Below, piece by piece: positions 13,101-24,320 of a DNA stretch of 64,000 bases. A program made the translations under genes and the position numbers. The notes under the pieces are model-generated. The model saw only the letters and a list, made by a program, of their open reading frames with translations, was not told the origin of the DNA and did no database searches. Each line of letters opens with the position of its first letter. Positions within the stretch are counted from its first letter, which is position 1. Origin of the DNA: Ceriagrion tenellum (Eukaryota > Arthropoda > Insecta > Odonata > Coenagrionidae); contig OY720632.1 in assembly GCA_963169105.1 (NCBI GenBank), positions 54,717,136 through 54,781,135 on the forward strand, read 5' to 3'.

Positions 13101-14165
13101 TCATTTCTCAACCCGTTTGACGGACCCGACGGTCTTCCGGGGAGGAAAAAAAGCGGACCACTCCACAAAATCCTTTGTCTCTCTTTGCCCTGCCCTCCCT
13201 TCTCCAAGATCTAAACCCTCTCCTCCCTCCCCACACATTCCCTCCCTTCCCCCGATTGTCCGACTGCCTCACACTCGCATAATGGTGTCGATATAAAAGG
13301 GACAAAATTTGTATTCACACTTTTTTGCCTCAGGGGCAAGAAAATAACAAAGGCCAGGAAAAGCTTCCGAAGTTTTTGAGAACAATAAAAGGGCGCCAGA
13401 ATGCTTATCGGAACGGACGACGAGAAAGAAGTAGGGCTCCTTCGACTGAATTAATTCGGCGGCGGCACTAGTGAATGGAAATTGTGGATTCCTATACGAC
13501 AAAGTGATTACCAGGTGTAAATAAAAAAATGGGATGTGAAACAGCATCAAGAGTTCGCAACAGATATATTTAGGCTCTAGGATTGTGCACTATTTCCCCC
13601 TTCCCAATGAGATACTCAGCGTCAAACAAAACAGCAACTGGAGCAGCAACGCCTTATCAGGACCTCTGTCAGTAATTTTTCAACTAACTAATATAGTATG
13701 AAGTGAACGTATTTTTTTAATGGATATGAAATTTTCAATTCATTATGCTCTTGCTTAAATAATGAAGTACACGTTTGTTATCATAGTACGGCAGAGTATA
13801 TGGATGATAAAGACACTGCTGTCGCCGCAGACGAGCAGTAACTGCCGCGCTCGTTGTGCATGGAATTGGGCACAATGTCGAGAGCATTTAAGACACCATC
13901 AAATCTACGAAGTAGATAACTGCACAGCTCGTTAGGCAGCGCTCTTACGACCGAGCAAGTGAACACTATCATGGACCACAAACGCGCATATGAATACCAC
14001 TCATTAGTCTTTATTTAAGTGACTAGGTGGGAGTGATAGTTATGAGGAAACTGTTTTGAGTAAGTCACGGTGAAAGAACGTAAAGGTGCATGAATGATAT
14101 GTATTGGCTGTTCTAGTATAGAAAGTACCAACTTAATTCTCTCAATTTAGCAAAAATTAAGCCTT
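13100..14165. other. Intergenic sequence with small hairpins near 13.83 kb
   Basis: Around 13830-13980 GC content rises. Several short stems occur (TTGTGC/GCACAA at about 13853 and CGAGC/GCTCG at about 13829). The minus strand holds a 66-codon frame (13781-13981) beginning MWSMIVFTCSVVRA, which could pass for a weak signal peptide. No family is recognised. Confidence 0.3.
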
Positions 14166-14316
14166 ATAAAGAATGAGAGTAGAGGCAATTCTCCACTTAT
14201 ATAAATTTTATTCGACCTAGGTTTCAATGTACTACATCATCAGGCTGATTTACATCGAAACTAAGGTCGAATAAAATTAATCTAGGTGGAAAATTACCTT
14301 TGCCCTCATTCCTTAT
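14166..14316. mobile_element. Foldback element with about 68-bp imperfect arms
   Basis: The left arm (14166 to about 14230) and right arm (about 14250-14316) are inverted copies with several mismatches. The shared core (TTTTATTCGACC...GTTTC) sits near the spacer. The roughly 19-base spacer contains CATCATCAG. On the minus strand CTGATGATG (14243-14235) precedes GAAAC (14225-14221). This could be a short MITE, or two opposed copies of a retroelement tail. No target-site duplication was identified. Confidence 0.6.
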
Positions 14317-15770
14317 GATGAATTATTTCCAACACATCAACCCTGATACATACCATTTTGTATAAATTAAGCAATTCTCTTATAAAATCAGTTTATCTCG
14401 TTAAGAAAAATGCAAAATAAGTTAGGAATCAATATCGTCAGATTTGGACACAACCAAATCTTTCTTAAAAAGGGCTTTTAAATGTGCAATTTTTTATATA
14501 AATATGTTATGTAAGACATTTGTCAGTTGAATTGAAGAAAAACCTTTTTCTCACAATGAGTATATGTAGCAACATAATACCAGAAGGCAGTAAAAATGCT
14601 ACTTAGGCTGGTCTTATATTTCTTTAGCGATACACTGCATTTTATATGAAAAAAGATGAATTTTATAGCAATGAGTAGACATTTTCGAGATCAAGTAAAA
14701 AGAAATTATGTTGACAGAGGGAACAGGAATCTACGTACATTTACGACACATCCAGATAACAATATCAATCAATGCTAAAAATGTATGCACTGAGAAATGA
14801 ACTTTGCAGAAAGGTTTGTCGACATTGGGACTTCATTTAACTGTAAATTCAAACTAGAAACTTGCAACGTAAATGAGATACATTTTTCCAAGGAAATTTC
14901 GTAAAATAAAATAATTACGTCCCATATCCTCCATAAAATTTTGAATGTCAAAGGAAAAAATCTTTGGTCACTTAAGTCCAAATAAATGTTCACTCCTTCA
15001 TAAATAGAATCATTGGACCAAGTTTCATTTCATGCTCACATTCGTACGAATGTAGTCGTCAAAAGGGCTGATCTTAGTTAACGGAAGAATTCAGCGAAAG
15101 TTTGAGCAAATATTTTAATCGCAGGAGAAATAAATATTTTTTTGTGTTCTCATATCCCAACTATCACCTCTTTTTGACCTTGACATGACCTTCTTGGCCT
15201 ATGACATGACCTTCTTGGCAATTAATGCTTTCACAATTTCTGTCACATGTTCATGGTGCTCACTCACAAAGTAAAACAAAGAAATTGGTAATACATTGGT
15301 AATATTTCACACTTTTTTTCATACAAGCAACGGTTATATTTTTTCTCCCATTACCTTTCAAGTAACAATATCTTATTAAAACTGGTGATTTTGTTTCAAG
15401 CATTGAAAACTGATCGGAATTTTTAACAGTGTGAGGAATATTAAAACATTTTACTTTCTTGAAAAGCCTTTTAAATTTCCACCAAGGAAGTTACTCCTTA
15501 TTTCACCTCATTTAAATTTTGCCTTTATATACTGCATTAGATAACAATAAAAGTCATGATTATTACAAATGAGAAAAGCTATAATGCCTACCGCGGGAGA
15601 ATTGTAGGATATAATGATAATGAAATGGTACATTTGAAATATTCGCTTAAGGATCAGGAATGGGTGATGAAATTATTTTTCAGCTATGTAGTATTTTTCA
15701 CATGTATAAGTGCTGAAGGTTCTCCTAAGCCATTCCAAGGCAAGGCATAAAGGTACTCGAAAGTGGAGTA
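14317..15770. other. AT-rich intergenic sequence
   Basis: No gene. The only structure is a 17-base direct repeat (GACATGACCTTCTTGGC) at 15182 and 15203, a 21-base period. Confidence 0.5.
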
Positions 15771-16170
15771 AGATGAAAAGTACGCTGTTAAATGGATTAG
15801 TCAAGATAGGGTGGTTGGAGAAAAGGGAGTGGCTAGGGGGGGTAGAAGGTGAGTATGGGAGAGGGAGTAGGCGTGTGAGGGAGGGAGAAGGAAGGGAGAG
15901 CGGATGTGAGAGAGCTGTGGGATGAATGGTAGGGGTTGAGGGCGATAGGGTCGGGGAAGGTGGAAGGAAAAATTGGTTTGGTATCGAAGAGAAGGGGAAT
16001 TTAACGGGCCCAAGGGAATTTGAAAGGAGGAATGCGGCGAAACAAAAAGAAGAGAACGCGGAACATGAGCGGCGGGAGTGGTTTTTGGGAAAGTGGAGAG
16101 AGGAGCCTAAAGAGAGAGAGAGAGAGAGAGAGGTCGGAGGTGGCGAGGGAGGGGGGTTTTTTACTAGCTC
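15770..16170. repeat. Purine-rich (+) island with (AG)11 microsatellite
   Basis: Plus-strand G/A-rich tract containing an uninterrupted AG dinucleotide run at 16111-16132. The long minus-strand frame over it (Ser/Leu/Pro-rich, 188 codons) is a composition artefact. Confidence 0.7.
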
Positions 16171-16874
16171 CGCTGGAGTCTTTCCGTGCCATCTAACCGG
16201 AAGGTAACAGCGAGGCCCCCAAACCACATCCGCTTCCACTATACACCACCACAGTCTGAAAAGGCACGGGAAATAACCTTACTTCCAACGGCAGAGAAGA
16301 GAATGAGAGAAATTTACGAAGGGAAAGGGAAAAGCAAGGAGCTGAAGAGTATGATGGCGTCAAGGATAAGGAAGTGTATGTTTTGACTAGAATGAGAGCG
16401 TCACCTTGCATCATTGAGTCAATAGCATTCATAAAAATGTCTAAGATATGTAGACGTGTTTTTTTATTTCAGTCTCTTACCTGTGCCTACGTAAAGTTTC
16501 ACCGTACAGTTTTATTCGCCGAAAAAGGTGTAGTAAGGTATACTTTAAATACATACGTTAGAATGTCAGATGAACTTGAAAGGAAAAATTAATTTAAGAT
16601 TTAGAGGCGTTAGTAGTGAAATGTTTTACTACGAGAAGTACCTGCATTTTCATCTCCATTAAAAATGAAAACTATTTTATGAGGTAAAAGCTGTTAGCTA
16701 GCACTAGCACTTTTCCTATCGATCGACCCAAATTCGATCATTTGAAAAAGTCCTAGTTAGAAAACCAGCACTCTCCCAAATGATCGAAATTTTACCAAAA
16801 TAAAAGAAGATTTAGCTGAAAATGATGACATTGTAATAAAATGGAGGGTTTAATGTGACTATAAGAAAATATAA
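16170..16874. other. Intergenic sequence upstream of the SINE
   Basis: No gene is supported. The final bases 16863-16874 are the left copy of the SINE target duplication. Confidence 0.45.
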
Positions 16875-17176
16875 GGGGATCGGGTTGGTGCCGTGGCTAG
16901 AGTACTCGCCTACCACACGGGCGGCTAGGGTTCAAATCCCTGCAGAGGCGGATGTTTTTCAGAGGAAACCCGATCCCTACATAAGTGTCTTGTGGAGGGC
17001 ACTTCAAGTAGAGTACTCCGTCTGTCAGATGAGACATTAAGCCGTGGTCCCCTTGGTGCCTTTCGTTAAGAGCAGGCTAACGCCGACGCCAGGTTTCTAT
17101 CCACCCTTCCTCCCTTACCTATCCCCTATGGCGCAAATGACCTTAGCCGTCGGTCGCCTCCCCAAATATCCAATCC
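16875..17176 (+). mobile_element. tRNA-derived SINE with perfect 12-bp TSD
   Basis: A 302-bp insert is flanked by perfect direct repeats AAGAAAATATAA at 16863-16874 and 17177-17188, the target-site duplication. The 5' part is tRNA-like. It has an RNA polymerase III A-box-like sequence (TGGCTAGAGTACTCG, about 16904-16918) and a B box (GGTTCAAATCC, about 16929-16939) at tRNA-like spacing. The remainder is a tRNA-unrelated body that contains GAGACATTAAGCCGTGGTCC and ends near TGACCTTAGCCGTCGGTCGCC. Bodies of this type occur in tRNA-SINEs of several invertebrates, but I cannot name the family. The 3' end lacks a long poly-A. The short 64-codon frame over its left half is not a gene. Its partner LINE is unknown. 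Confidence 0.9.
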
Positions 17177-17188
17177 AAGAAAATATAA

Positions 17189-18830
17189 TTAGGACAGAAA
17201 ATCATTAGGCAGAACACCATGTGGTGCAAAGAAGCGTAAAATGGGGAACTATGAACCAAATCCTGCCTGGTGGTTCTATATTTTGCAGCAAAAAGGAGGG
17301 AAGGCTGGTTAAAGAGGATTTGGTGAGGTAAGAGTTGGACCTAAGGAAGCAACATCGCCACCAATCGTGAGAGCGGTGGACTGTGAAGGGAAAGAACAAG
17401 GGACACGGGACATGAGGGAAGGAAAGGGGTGAGAGAGACGCCGAATATACGCATTCGCCAGCTCGAGATGGGGGAGCGTGTGCGCATGTAGTTGCTCTTA
17501 CGGGGAGCTGAGGACAAAAAGGGTCCTGAGGGTTCTGCGGTGGACACGGAGTGATGGGGCAAGAGAGGGAAGGGAGAGCATGAGGGCTTAAAAAATATTT
17601 GGAGAGGTAAGACTGGTTGGTGAAAGAGATAGGGAGTATAAGCATATAGAGGGGGGGACGTGGGAGTGTAGATGGCGGTTTTAGCCGCAATAGAGGGAGG
17701 GAGAGAGGGCATTGGGGGTTGGTTGAGGCGGAGGGGGGGAAAATAGGAGGCAAACAGGGGCTGGGAGGCACTGCAGGCAGCAGTTATGTAAGCTGCTCGG
17801 AGCCGTAAATCCGATGGCCAATCCTCAATTACTGAAGTTTGGCCCCCATTAAAACCCAGAGAGGATGTAAATGAGGAACAAGGGAGAGGGAGGGAGGGGT
17901 AAATAGGGGGTGAGTATATACATGGTGGTGGTTTTAGACAAGGTGGGGAGGAGGAGGATGAGGGCGAGCGGGAATACGGGATGGTAATGGGACTCGCGGG
18001 AACGGGAAGTGGAGCGGTGGGACGGCTGCGCTAGGGGTGGAGGAGGAGGAGAAGGCGGTGTGGGGGTGGTGGTGTGTGCCGAGGCGGTGGTGTAGGATGG
18101 AGAGTGGCGTGGGTATCGCGTCAGTGTGTAAGTATATATGCTCAGGAAGGGAGTAAATGTGCGGGGGGTCGGAAAATGAGGCAGGAGGGGTCTGGGGTTG
18201 GTCGGGTCGAGTGGGCGGTTTGAATGAAAGGGCGAAGGAGGGACGCAGATAGAGGGCGCGCGGGAAGAACGGATGATAATGGAGGGAACTGGGGAGAGGC
18301 ATGCCAAGGAGAAGGGTTTTCAAATACGGTGGGTGGTGGCCGGAGATGGGAATGGGGAGGCGGTGAGTGCGCGGGCCCATTTGGAAAGGGTTCTGGGCTG
18401 CAAGAGAGGGAAGAGAGGACTGATAATGGCGACTCTCAGGGACAGATTAAGGAAATCGAGAGAAAAAAGGCAAAAAGGGTTAAGGGGAGAGTTGAGTGAG
18501 TGAGGGTGGGTTGGAAAACTGAAATGTGTGGAGTGTGTGAGGAGGAGAGGTTGTGCTCGGCTGAGGGAGATAATGGTGACCGAGCGAAAGGGTAGTTACG
18601 AGGGGACGTTAAACGGGAGGCGGAAGGAAGGGAAGAGGAGAGAGTGAGAGGGTGGGTGGGAGGGAGGGAAACCTGGGGAGAGAGATTATTGAGGGGGGCG
18701 ATGGGAGATAAGGAGCGCGGGGAGGACGACGCTCTCTGGCGGCGGAGGTTGGCGAGATAAAGTGGGAAGGAGTTGGGCGGGGTCGGAAGGGGCCAAGGAG
18801 CCATGAAGGCCTTCAAGGTGCCCGGGAGAC
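17189..18830. repeat. 1.6-kb purine-rich (+) megatract
   Basis: This is the largest purine-biased block in the window. GGGAGG, GGAGGA and GTGGGGG words run with few interruptions on the plus strand, including dense G-runs around 18020-18080 that could form G-quadruplexes. All open frames over it (up to 188 codons) are Pro/Ser/Leu-rich antisense or Gly/Arg/Glu-rich sense peptides without domains. It may be old diverged simple sequence or an unrecognised satellite-like unit. Confidence 0.65.
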
Positions 18831-19840
18831 GGAAACGAGGTATCGCATCTCCGCAACTCTCAAGGAGACAGACCTCCCCCTCCCCTTAACCATCCCACCT
18901 CCCTCTCCCCCGCGACTGGCACAGCGGCCGCGCTCTCCCGCTGCGGAGGACCCATGACAGGTATACATGCCCGCGCTCGACTAATTTTGTCGCCAGGAGG
19001 AGCTCCGCTGTGGGAAGGAATGGCGTAGGAAGAACATATAGATGTATATATCCTTGTTGAGAGAGAGATAGATGACGAATAAATAAGTCAGACGGGAAAT
19101 TGAGGATTGAAGCCTCCCTAATTAAAGATAAGGACGAGACGACGTGGAAATGGTTTCCATGTGCTATGGAGAGACGAGAAATTCTATTTCGGGTTGCTGT
19201 TTTCCGTTCCGTCCGTCATTCCACGAAGAATTTTTCCTAATATCACTCCACGCAGTTTCAGATTCCTAATATTCCTCCAAACCGGTTCCAGAGTTGATGC
19301 TTTTTATAGACACACGACACTGATGGCCGTCAAGTGGAGAATTTGGAAAATTTCATAGCATGTTAAGCAGGAATACTTTCACGATTCAAAATAAAAGAAA
19401 AATTTCCAATGGAAGAAAACACCAGTATTTATATGCCTCTCTCCAACAAATGTTGGTGAAGAGGTATAACAAACACGTCCATTACAACACAGAACTATTT
19501 TTTGCCGTAAAATCGTTCAGAAATGCTCTGCAGGGCTGCGTTAACGTTCCCCCAAAGAAAATACGTCCTGCGAATCATTAGCCAAACAAAGACGTCACAC
19601 AAGACCCGAAAAACATGTCGAAAAGTTTGGAGGAAGAAGTTCCATAAATGTTAAGGAGAGAGGTGGGAAGAGTGCCCGAAATGTTGATGATGATGATGAA
19701 GACGATTATGTGAAAGAGAAAATAAAAGCGGTCCCAAAAATACCCTTCACTCCGGAAAAATTAACCGTGCCGTAACAAAAGTGTATGAGAGAGAACCAAG
19801 ACGCCGGGAGATGGGGATATTAAAAAACTGAGAAGTGAGG
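18830..19840. other. Intergenic sequence, mixed composition
   Basis: No gene. A GATGATGATGATGA trinucleotide run sits near 19684. Confidence 0.45.
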
Positions 19841-20340
19841 GTTATGATGAAGATGGAAGGAGATGACGCTTCGGGGAGAGGTAGTTCTTGGATACGCAAC
19901 GAGGAGGTGGAAAGGGCGAGGAGAAAGCGGGTGGTGCAGCTGCGGCGAGGGATGGAGGGTGAAGGGATAAGTGGCCTAATGAAGGAGGAGAAACTTGGGG
20001 GAGGAAGAGGAGGAGAGAGGGAAGGGAGCAGTTAATGAGCAGTGGCGGGGGCGGGGGGGGCACATTGGAGGATTGGTGAAACACAGGGGAAGGGCATGAC
20101 GGAAGGTTGGAGGAGGGTAGGCATGTACCTCAGTTCCCCGGGAAAATACCCTCTCCATCTCCGGGAGCGTATCCCATCTTCGCTCAAAGGAGGAGCTTTG
20201 GGGGAGCGAGAGGGTGTATGGGACGAAAGAGGGGTTTGAAAGGGTAATACGGTCATGAGTTATGAGGGCGGGGGAGAGATGGATATGACAATGGAGAAGG
20301 GGGAGAGCTCTAAGTAGGGTGGAGGGAGAACTTAGAATTG
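19840..20340. repeat. Purine-rich (+) low-complexity island
   Basis: G/A-rich plus strand. The frames across it are composition artefacts. Confidence 0.6.
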
Positions 20341-21190
20341 TTGAGGTAGACGGACTCAGGCGTCCTACGGTCTGGACGAGAAGTGAGGCGTGTCATCCAA
20401 GGAATTGCACTCCCTAAACTCGGGGAAGAAAGGAAAAAAAAAGGACGAAGGAACTTCTAGACGACAAACATGGAGCGGAATGGCTTGGGAACTTGCCGGG
20501 GTCGAAACAGTAAAAACAAAGGCAAGGGGGTGAAGGGGGTTGAGGTAGTGAGGGGTTGAATATTGGGAAAGAGTAAAAAGGAAGATTGGTTACATTTCTG
20601 AATTGCCGTCGCGTGACGGCTGAGAAGATTTTATGTTCCCTGAAAAATAATTAATGAGAGCACTGCAAAAACAGCGTTCCGTTCAATTGAAGTAACAAAA
20701 TGCTGATTCTGCGATTTCTACAACTCTTCTTTAGTAAACAATCGCTATATTGTAGGCTATAAATACGACTGTACCTTTAAAAAGAGTGCTCTAGCTTCCT
20801 AGAAAGTTATTTTATTTGATCATAGTAGCTTGTATAAAGAAAACTAAGGACGTATATGAAAAAGATACTTTAAATCATAACTATTTCGGTCTTTAGATCA
20901 CAATTTTCATTCCGTGGGTAGGTTTGTCCTAGAAAAAATAACAATGGAGACAATTCCAATGACTTTTAAGATGAATCACCCAGTTCTTTGAATAAGAATG
21001 GGACTCAAGTCAAATTGAAGGAAATGAATTTTCCCCGTATATGCGTCCTTCCATTCAAATGTAAAGAAAAAAGTGGGCTAAAGAGGTGCATTTCTGAGAA
21101 ACTGAATGGCACTCAACTTATAGGAAACGGTTATACAAACAAAGATTCCGATTGCATACCGCTGATAGAATAAATCAACCTCACGAAAGT
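20340..21190. other. Intergenic sequence
   Basis: Nothing beyond short spurious frames. Confidence 0.45.
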
Positions 21191-21439
21191 TTCATTCAGA
21201 ATTTAGAAAGTAAGGATATCTGCGGCTGCTGTTTGGCGGATGTCCACCTAACCGATAGGCAGAGACTATAAAAAGCCACCGAAATTCTCGGAACGAGACA
21301 CGTAAAAAAGAAAACGACCACAGGAAATGAGTTAATCAGTATTGCAAGGAAGAGAGACAGATATACCAGGTAAAATTTTTTTCCAAATAATCGGGCGGTG
21401 AAAAACACCACGTTGCGCGCGTTGTAAAAAAAAGCCTCG

Positions 21440-22170
21440 CGTGCAAAGGAATCAAGCCGTCTGTAAACGGAAGAAGGAGGAGAAAGAGATGAAAAAACAC
21501 GATATACAGAGCGGAGGGGTGATATATCGACCAAAACGCGGAAGGAAGGGGAGAAACAGGAGAAGAAAGGAAAGACAGGAGGCAAAATGGAAATGAAGAG
21601 CAAAGAGGAGAGGAAGAAAAGAATGAGGGAGAAGAGGGGAAAAAAGCTTGGAGGCGAGGTGGGGTAGAGCAAGAGGGAGTTAGGGAGGTGGACGGGCGAT
21701 TTCCAGGGGAGGAATGAAAACGGAATGGAGGCACTCCGGCGAGCTCTAGTGCTCACCGACCAATGGGAAGACTGGATCTGCGCATGCAAAGTAGGGGGGA
21801 GGGTTTGGCTACGGGAGGGAGGCTTGGCTGGGAGGAGTGGGGAGGTACAAAGGGGAGCTCTTTCTCTGCAACCCCTTTCATGCTAAGATCCATCTCCCTC
21901 ACCCCCATCCTAGCCATCAGGCGTACTCCCCATCCCCGAAACAGCCGCCCTTCACCCTTCCCAACCCCCGCTACCACCACCCCCTTCCCTCCCTTCTTTT
22001 CCCAGAGTTCTCTTTGCCAAAAAGCAGAGAGCAAGAAGCCCTCCCATCCCATTCAGAATAAAAAAATCCATCTCTTCATATTATAATAAAGCGCCACCTT
22101 CCCTCATCTCCAACCAACCACTCCCAATCTCACAACATCCACCTCCCTCTCTCTCTCTCTCCTTTTTTTG
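21440..22170. repeat. Purine-rich then pyrimidine-rich (+) island
   Basis: Purine-rich on the plus strand from about 21460 to 21850, then C/T-rich from about 21880 to 22170. The 197-codon minus-strand frame ending at 21196 is rich in Ser, Phe, Leu and Pro because of the purine tract, and I do not count it as a gene. Confidence 0.55.
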
Positions 22171-22347
22171 TCTCCCAGCCCCTCACGGTCCCTGTTTTTC
22201 TTCTCTTGCCGAATTTCAGACGGATTTCGTACCGCGTTATGAATATGGAAAGAATGAAAAATGCTCCCCTCGAGAACTGAGTGAAGTGTAGCCCAAAAAA
22301 CGGTTTAAAAAAAATAACATACGGAGAGCTTGGAAAAATGATAGAGA

Positions 22348-22869
22348 GTGTGTGAGTGCGTATGCCAGGCCCTGCAGAAAGACTCGAGATCCACACTTGC
22401 TTGGAAATGTTTAAACACTCGCATTCCTTTAACGTCCCGGCGCCTTTGTTACACTACGCCGATATTCAAAACAATTCTCCCACTCGCATCTAAATTCTCT
22501 TCCCTTTCATGGAAACTTGACATTTTCAAAGCACCCCTTCAAACAATAAATAATAAAAAGGCGAATATGAGAATAAAAAATATCGATTTTCGACAGGGAG
22601 CCAAAGAGGGGGTTAAGCTGAAGTACGAGAAGGGTGGTATGGAGTTAATCCTCAGGGACAAAGTATCTACTGTATTTTTTAGAGAGGATAGGGGACAGGA
22701 GAGGTCATATAAATTTATTATACCAATCGGGTGTCGGGATCTTCCCTTGAAAGGAGAAGCGTTTATTGGATCGCACCATTTTTCCATGCATGAAAATGAG
22801 GAGAATAAGTTTTGGCTGAGACAGCAAACCTTCAAAGGTCAATTCAAGAGAGTGAGTCACAACTTATAA
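22348..22869 (+). CDS. Unrecognised 173-codon open frame, doubtful
   Basis: Longest non-repetitive open frame in the window outside the retroelements. The usual ATG is missing at its left end (it opens with GTG), and the first internal ATG in frame is at about 22567. The C-terminal half has a mixed, non-repetitive composition with charged clusters (for example VKLKYEKGGMELILRDKVST). No signal peptide, membrane segment or family motif was recognised. Codon use is AT-rich like the surroundings. It may be a chance frame or an exon of a fast-evolving gene. Confidence 0.15.
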   Translation: MCECVCQALQKDSRSTLAWKCLNTRIPLTSRRLCYTTPIFKTILPLASKFSSLSWKLDIFKAPLQTINNKKANMRIKNIDFRQGAKEGVKLKYEKGGMELILRDKVSTVFFREDRGQERSYKFIIPIGCRDLPLKGEAFIGSHHFSMHENEENKFWLRQQTFKGQFKRVSHNL

Positions 22870-24000
22870 AATTCAGGCGAGTAATATGAAGAGAGAATGA
22901 CATATAGACACAGAAAGGTTTCGAGTGTGCAGCGATATCCTCTTCCGAGGGAAAACCGTCCAAAGAGCAATTCAAACCAGCTATCAATTATTTTCGAAAA
23001 TATGATAAAGGCCTAGGATTTATAACATTTATAATGAATATGAATTCTGATTCTCATGTATTTATTTCACAAATCCTTATCACATTTTTTTCCCAACCTT
23101 AGACATTTTCAGCATAGCTTTGACACTTGGATGATAACCGTAGCAGATAATAGCAGTGCAAAACATCAGATGCATGAAGTTAAGCAGCCTGATTTATAAA
23201 ATTTATGATATTTTGTTTACTTCAGTACCATAAACTAGAAGTGTTATGAAATAGCTTCCAAGATCAAAGAAGATTATAATACAATGTAGGTTTACTCAGA
23301 GTGAGTTGATGAGCTTATATGGACTCTAGAAAACGGATCGTTGGGTTATATATGTGATAGTATATCTCACTTCACACTACGTTCAGCGGTGCATGAAATG
23401 ACGAACCAGGCATAATAGTGTTCCTTCCTCTGAGCCGTTAGTAGTGGCTAGAAAATTATTCAGAATACATTTCTTGCGAGTTCTACCTATCACTTCTGAT
23501 AGAAAGTTAAATAAGAGTAATACTGAGTGCGTAAAACACTTAAGCTTCAAAAAATCCATATGCATATGATTCCCATATTCTGAAAAAAGCACCATAGCTA
23601 GAAAAGAAGCATTAAAGAAAAGATCTCAGAAGTGGAAAGAGTTTGAAAGCTCACTAAGAGTTTAAAGAGCTCAGAAAGTTTTTGCTTATAATTGGAAAGG
23701 TTAAGCTAGCATGATGTAGCATAATAGCATTTCAGTAGGCTGTGTTGTAATTCATGAGTCTGAAAAAATCTTAAGAAGCTTAAGCCGTGCCTATCTCATC
23801 TATTCTGACGGAGAAGTAAAAAATCGACTCAATATCCATTTGAAAAATTACACTAAGACTCTCATGTCAGCAAAACCAATATTTTTAAAATATTATCTCG
23901 CCAATTGTAATTCAATCTTGAATCCCAAGTATTTCACCGTTAAGATCAAATGAAAAAGACAAATCTTAAAAAACATCGAACTCGCCTCTCTCCCAGTCCC
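22870..24000. other. AT-rich intergenic sequence
   Basis: No coding or RNA signal was seen. Confidence 0.5.
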
Positions 24001-24320
24001 AAACGTGCTCGAAAACTATGACCACTCTCGGACGCGAAACCATGCTTCTCTGCGAGGAGCAAAAGCCATTGAAGGTGATCAACAAAAAGAGGCTGGGCGG
24101 GCTCCACAAAAGGGAAGAAAGACATACATGCCCGCCGCGCTCGGCAGCCGTCCGGCGGGCGCGGGCGAGGGAAAGAGCGGCCAACGCAACCCCAACATCA
24201 CCCGTCCTCTGCACCCGAAAACTCTCCGCATTCGGATGAAAGAGGCACGAAGTGGAGGGCAAAACCGCGGGTTAATGATCCCCAGCGGTGGCAGCAGATG
24301 TGTGGTTATTTAATCTCTTT
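24000..24320 (+). other. Short GC-rich island with overlapping open frames
   Basis: A sharp GC rise, with a pyrimidine tract ending in CCCAG just before it (acceptor-like, about 23995). Two overlapping plus frames are open (24005-24313 and 24018-24239), and the latter begins MTTLGRETMLLCEEQKPLKV. The minus strand is also open. Frames open on both strands are expected in GC-rich DNA, so coding is unproven. It could be a 5' exon. Confidence 0.2.

Noticed and set aside
15673..16239. 188-codon minus-strand frame
   Set aside because: It spans the AG microsatellite and a purine island; the composition explains it.
16900..16945. A functional tRNA gene
   Set aside because: The A and B boxes are tRNA-like, but the fold lacks a proper acceptor stem. 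It continues into a 300-bp body with a target duplication, so it is a SINE.
17205..17771. 188-codon minus-strand frame rich in Pro, Ser and Leu
   Set aside because: It lies wholly within the purine-rich megatract. All three minus frames there give the same low-complexity composition, and no domain or start context is present.
18224..18503. Gly/Arg/Glu-rich plus-strand frames that mimic RGG-type proteins
   Set aside because: Direct translation of the GGGAGG/GGAGGA texture, and the neighbouring frame is open as well.
19684..19700. GATGATGATG run as a LINE tail like the one at 51.58 kb
   Set aside because: No polymerase-like coding sequence precedes it and no flanking duplication was found.
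21196..21789. 197-codon minus-strand Ser/Phe/Leu-rich frame resembling membrane segments
   Set aside because: The hydrophobic look comes from TTC/CTC/TCC codons of a pyrimidine tract; the segments are Ser/Pro-interrupted rather than true helices.
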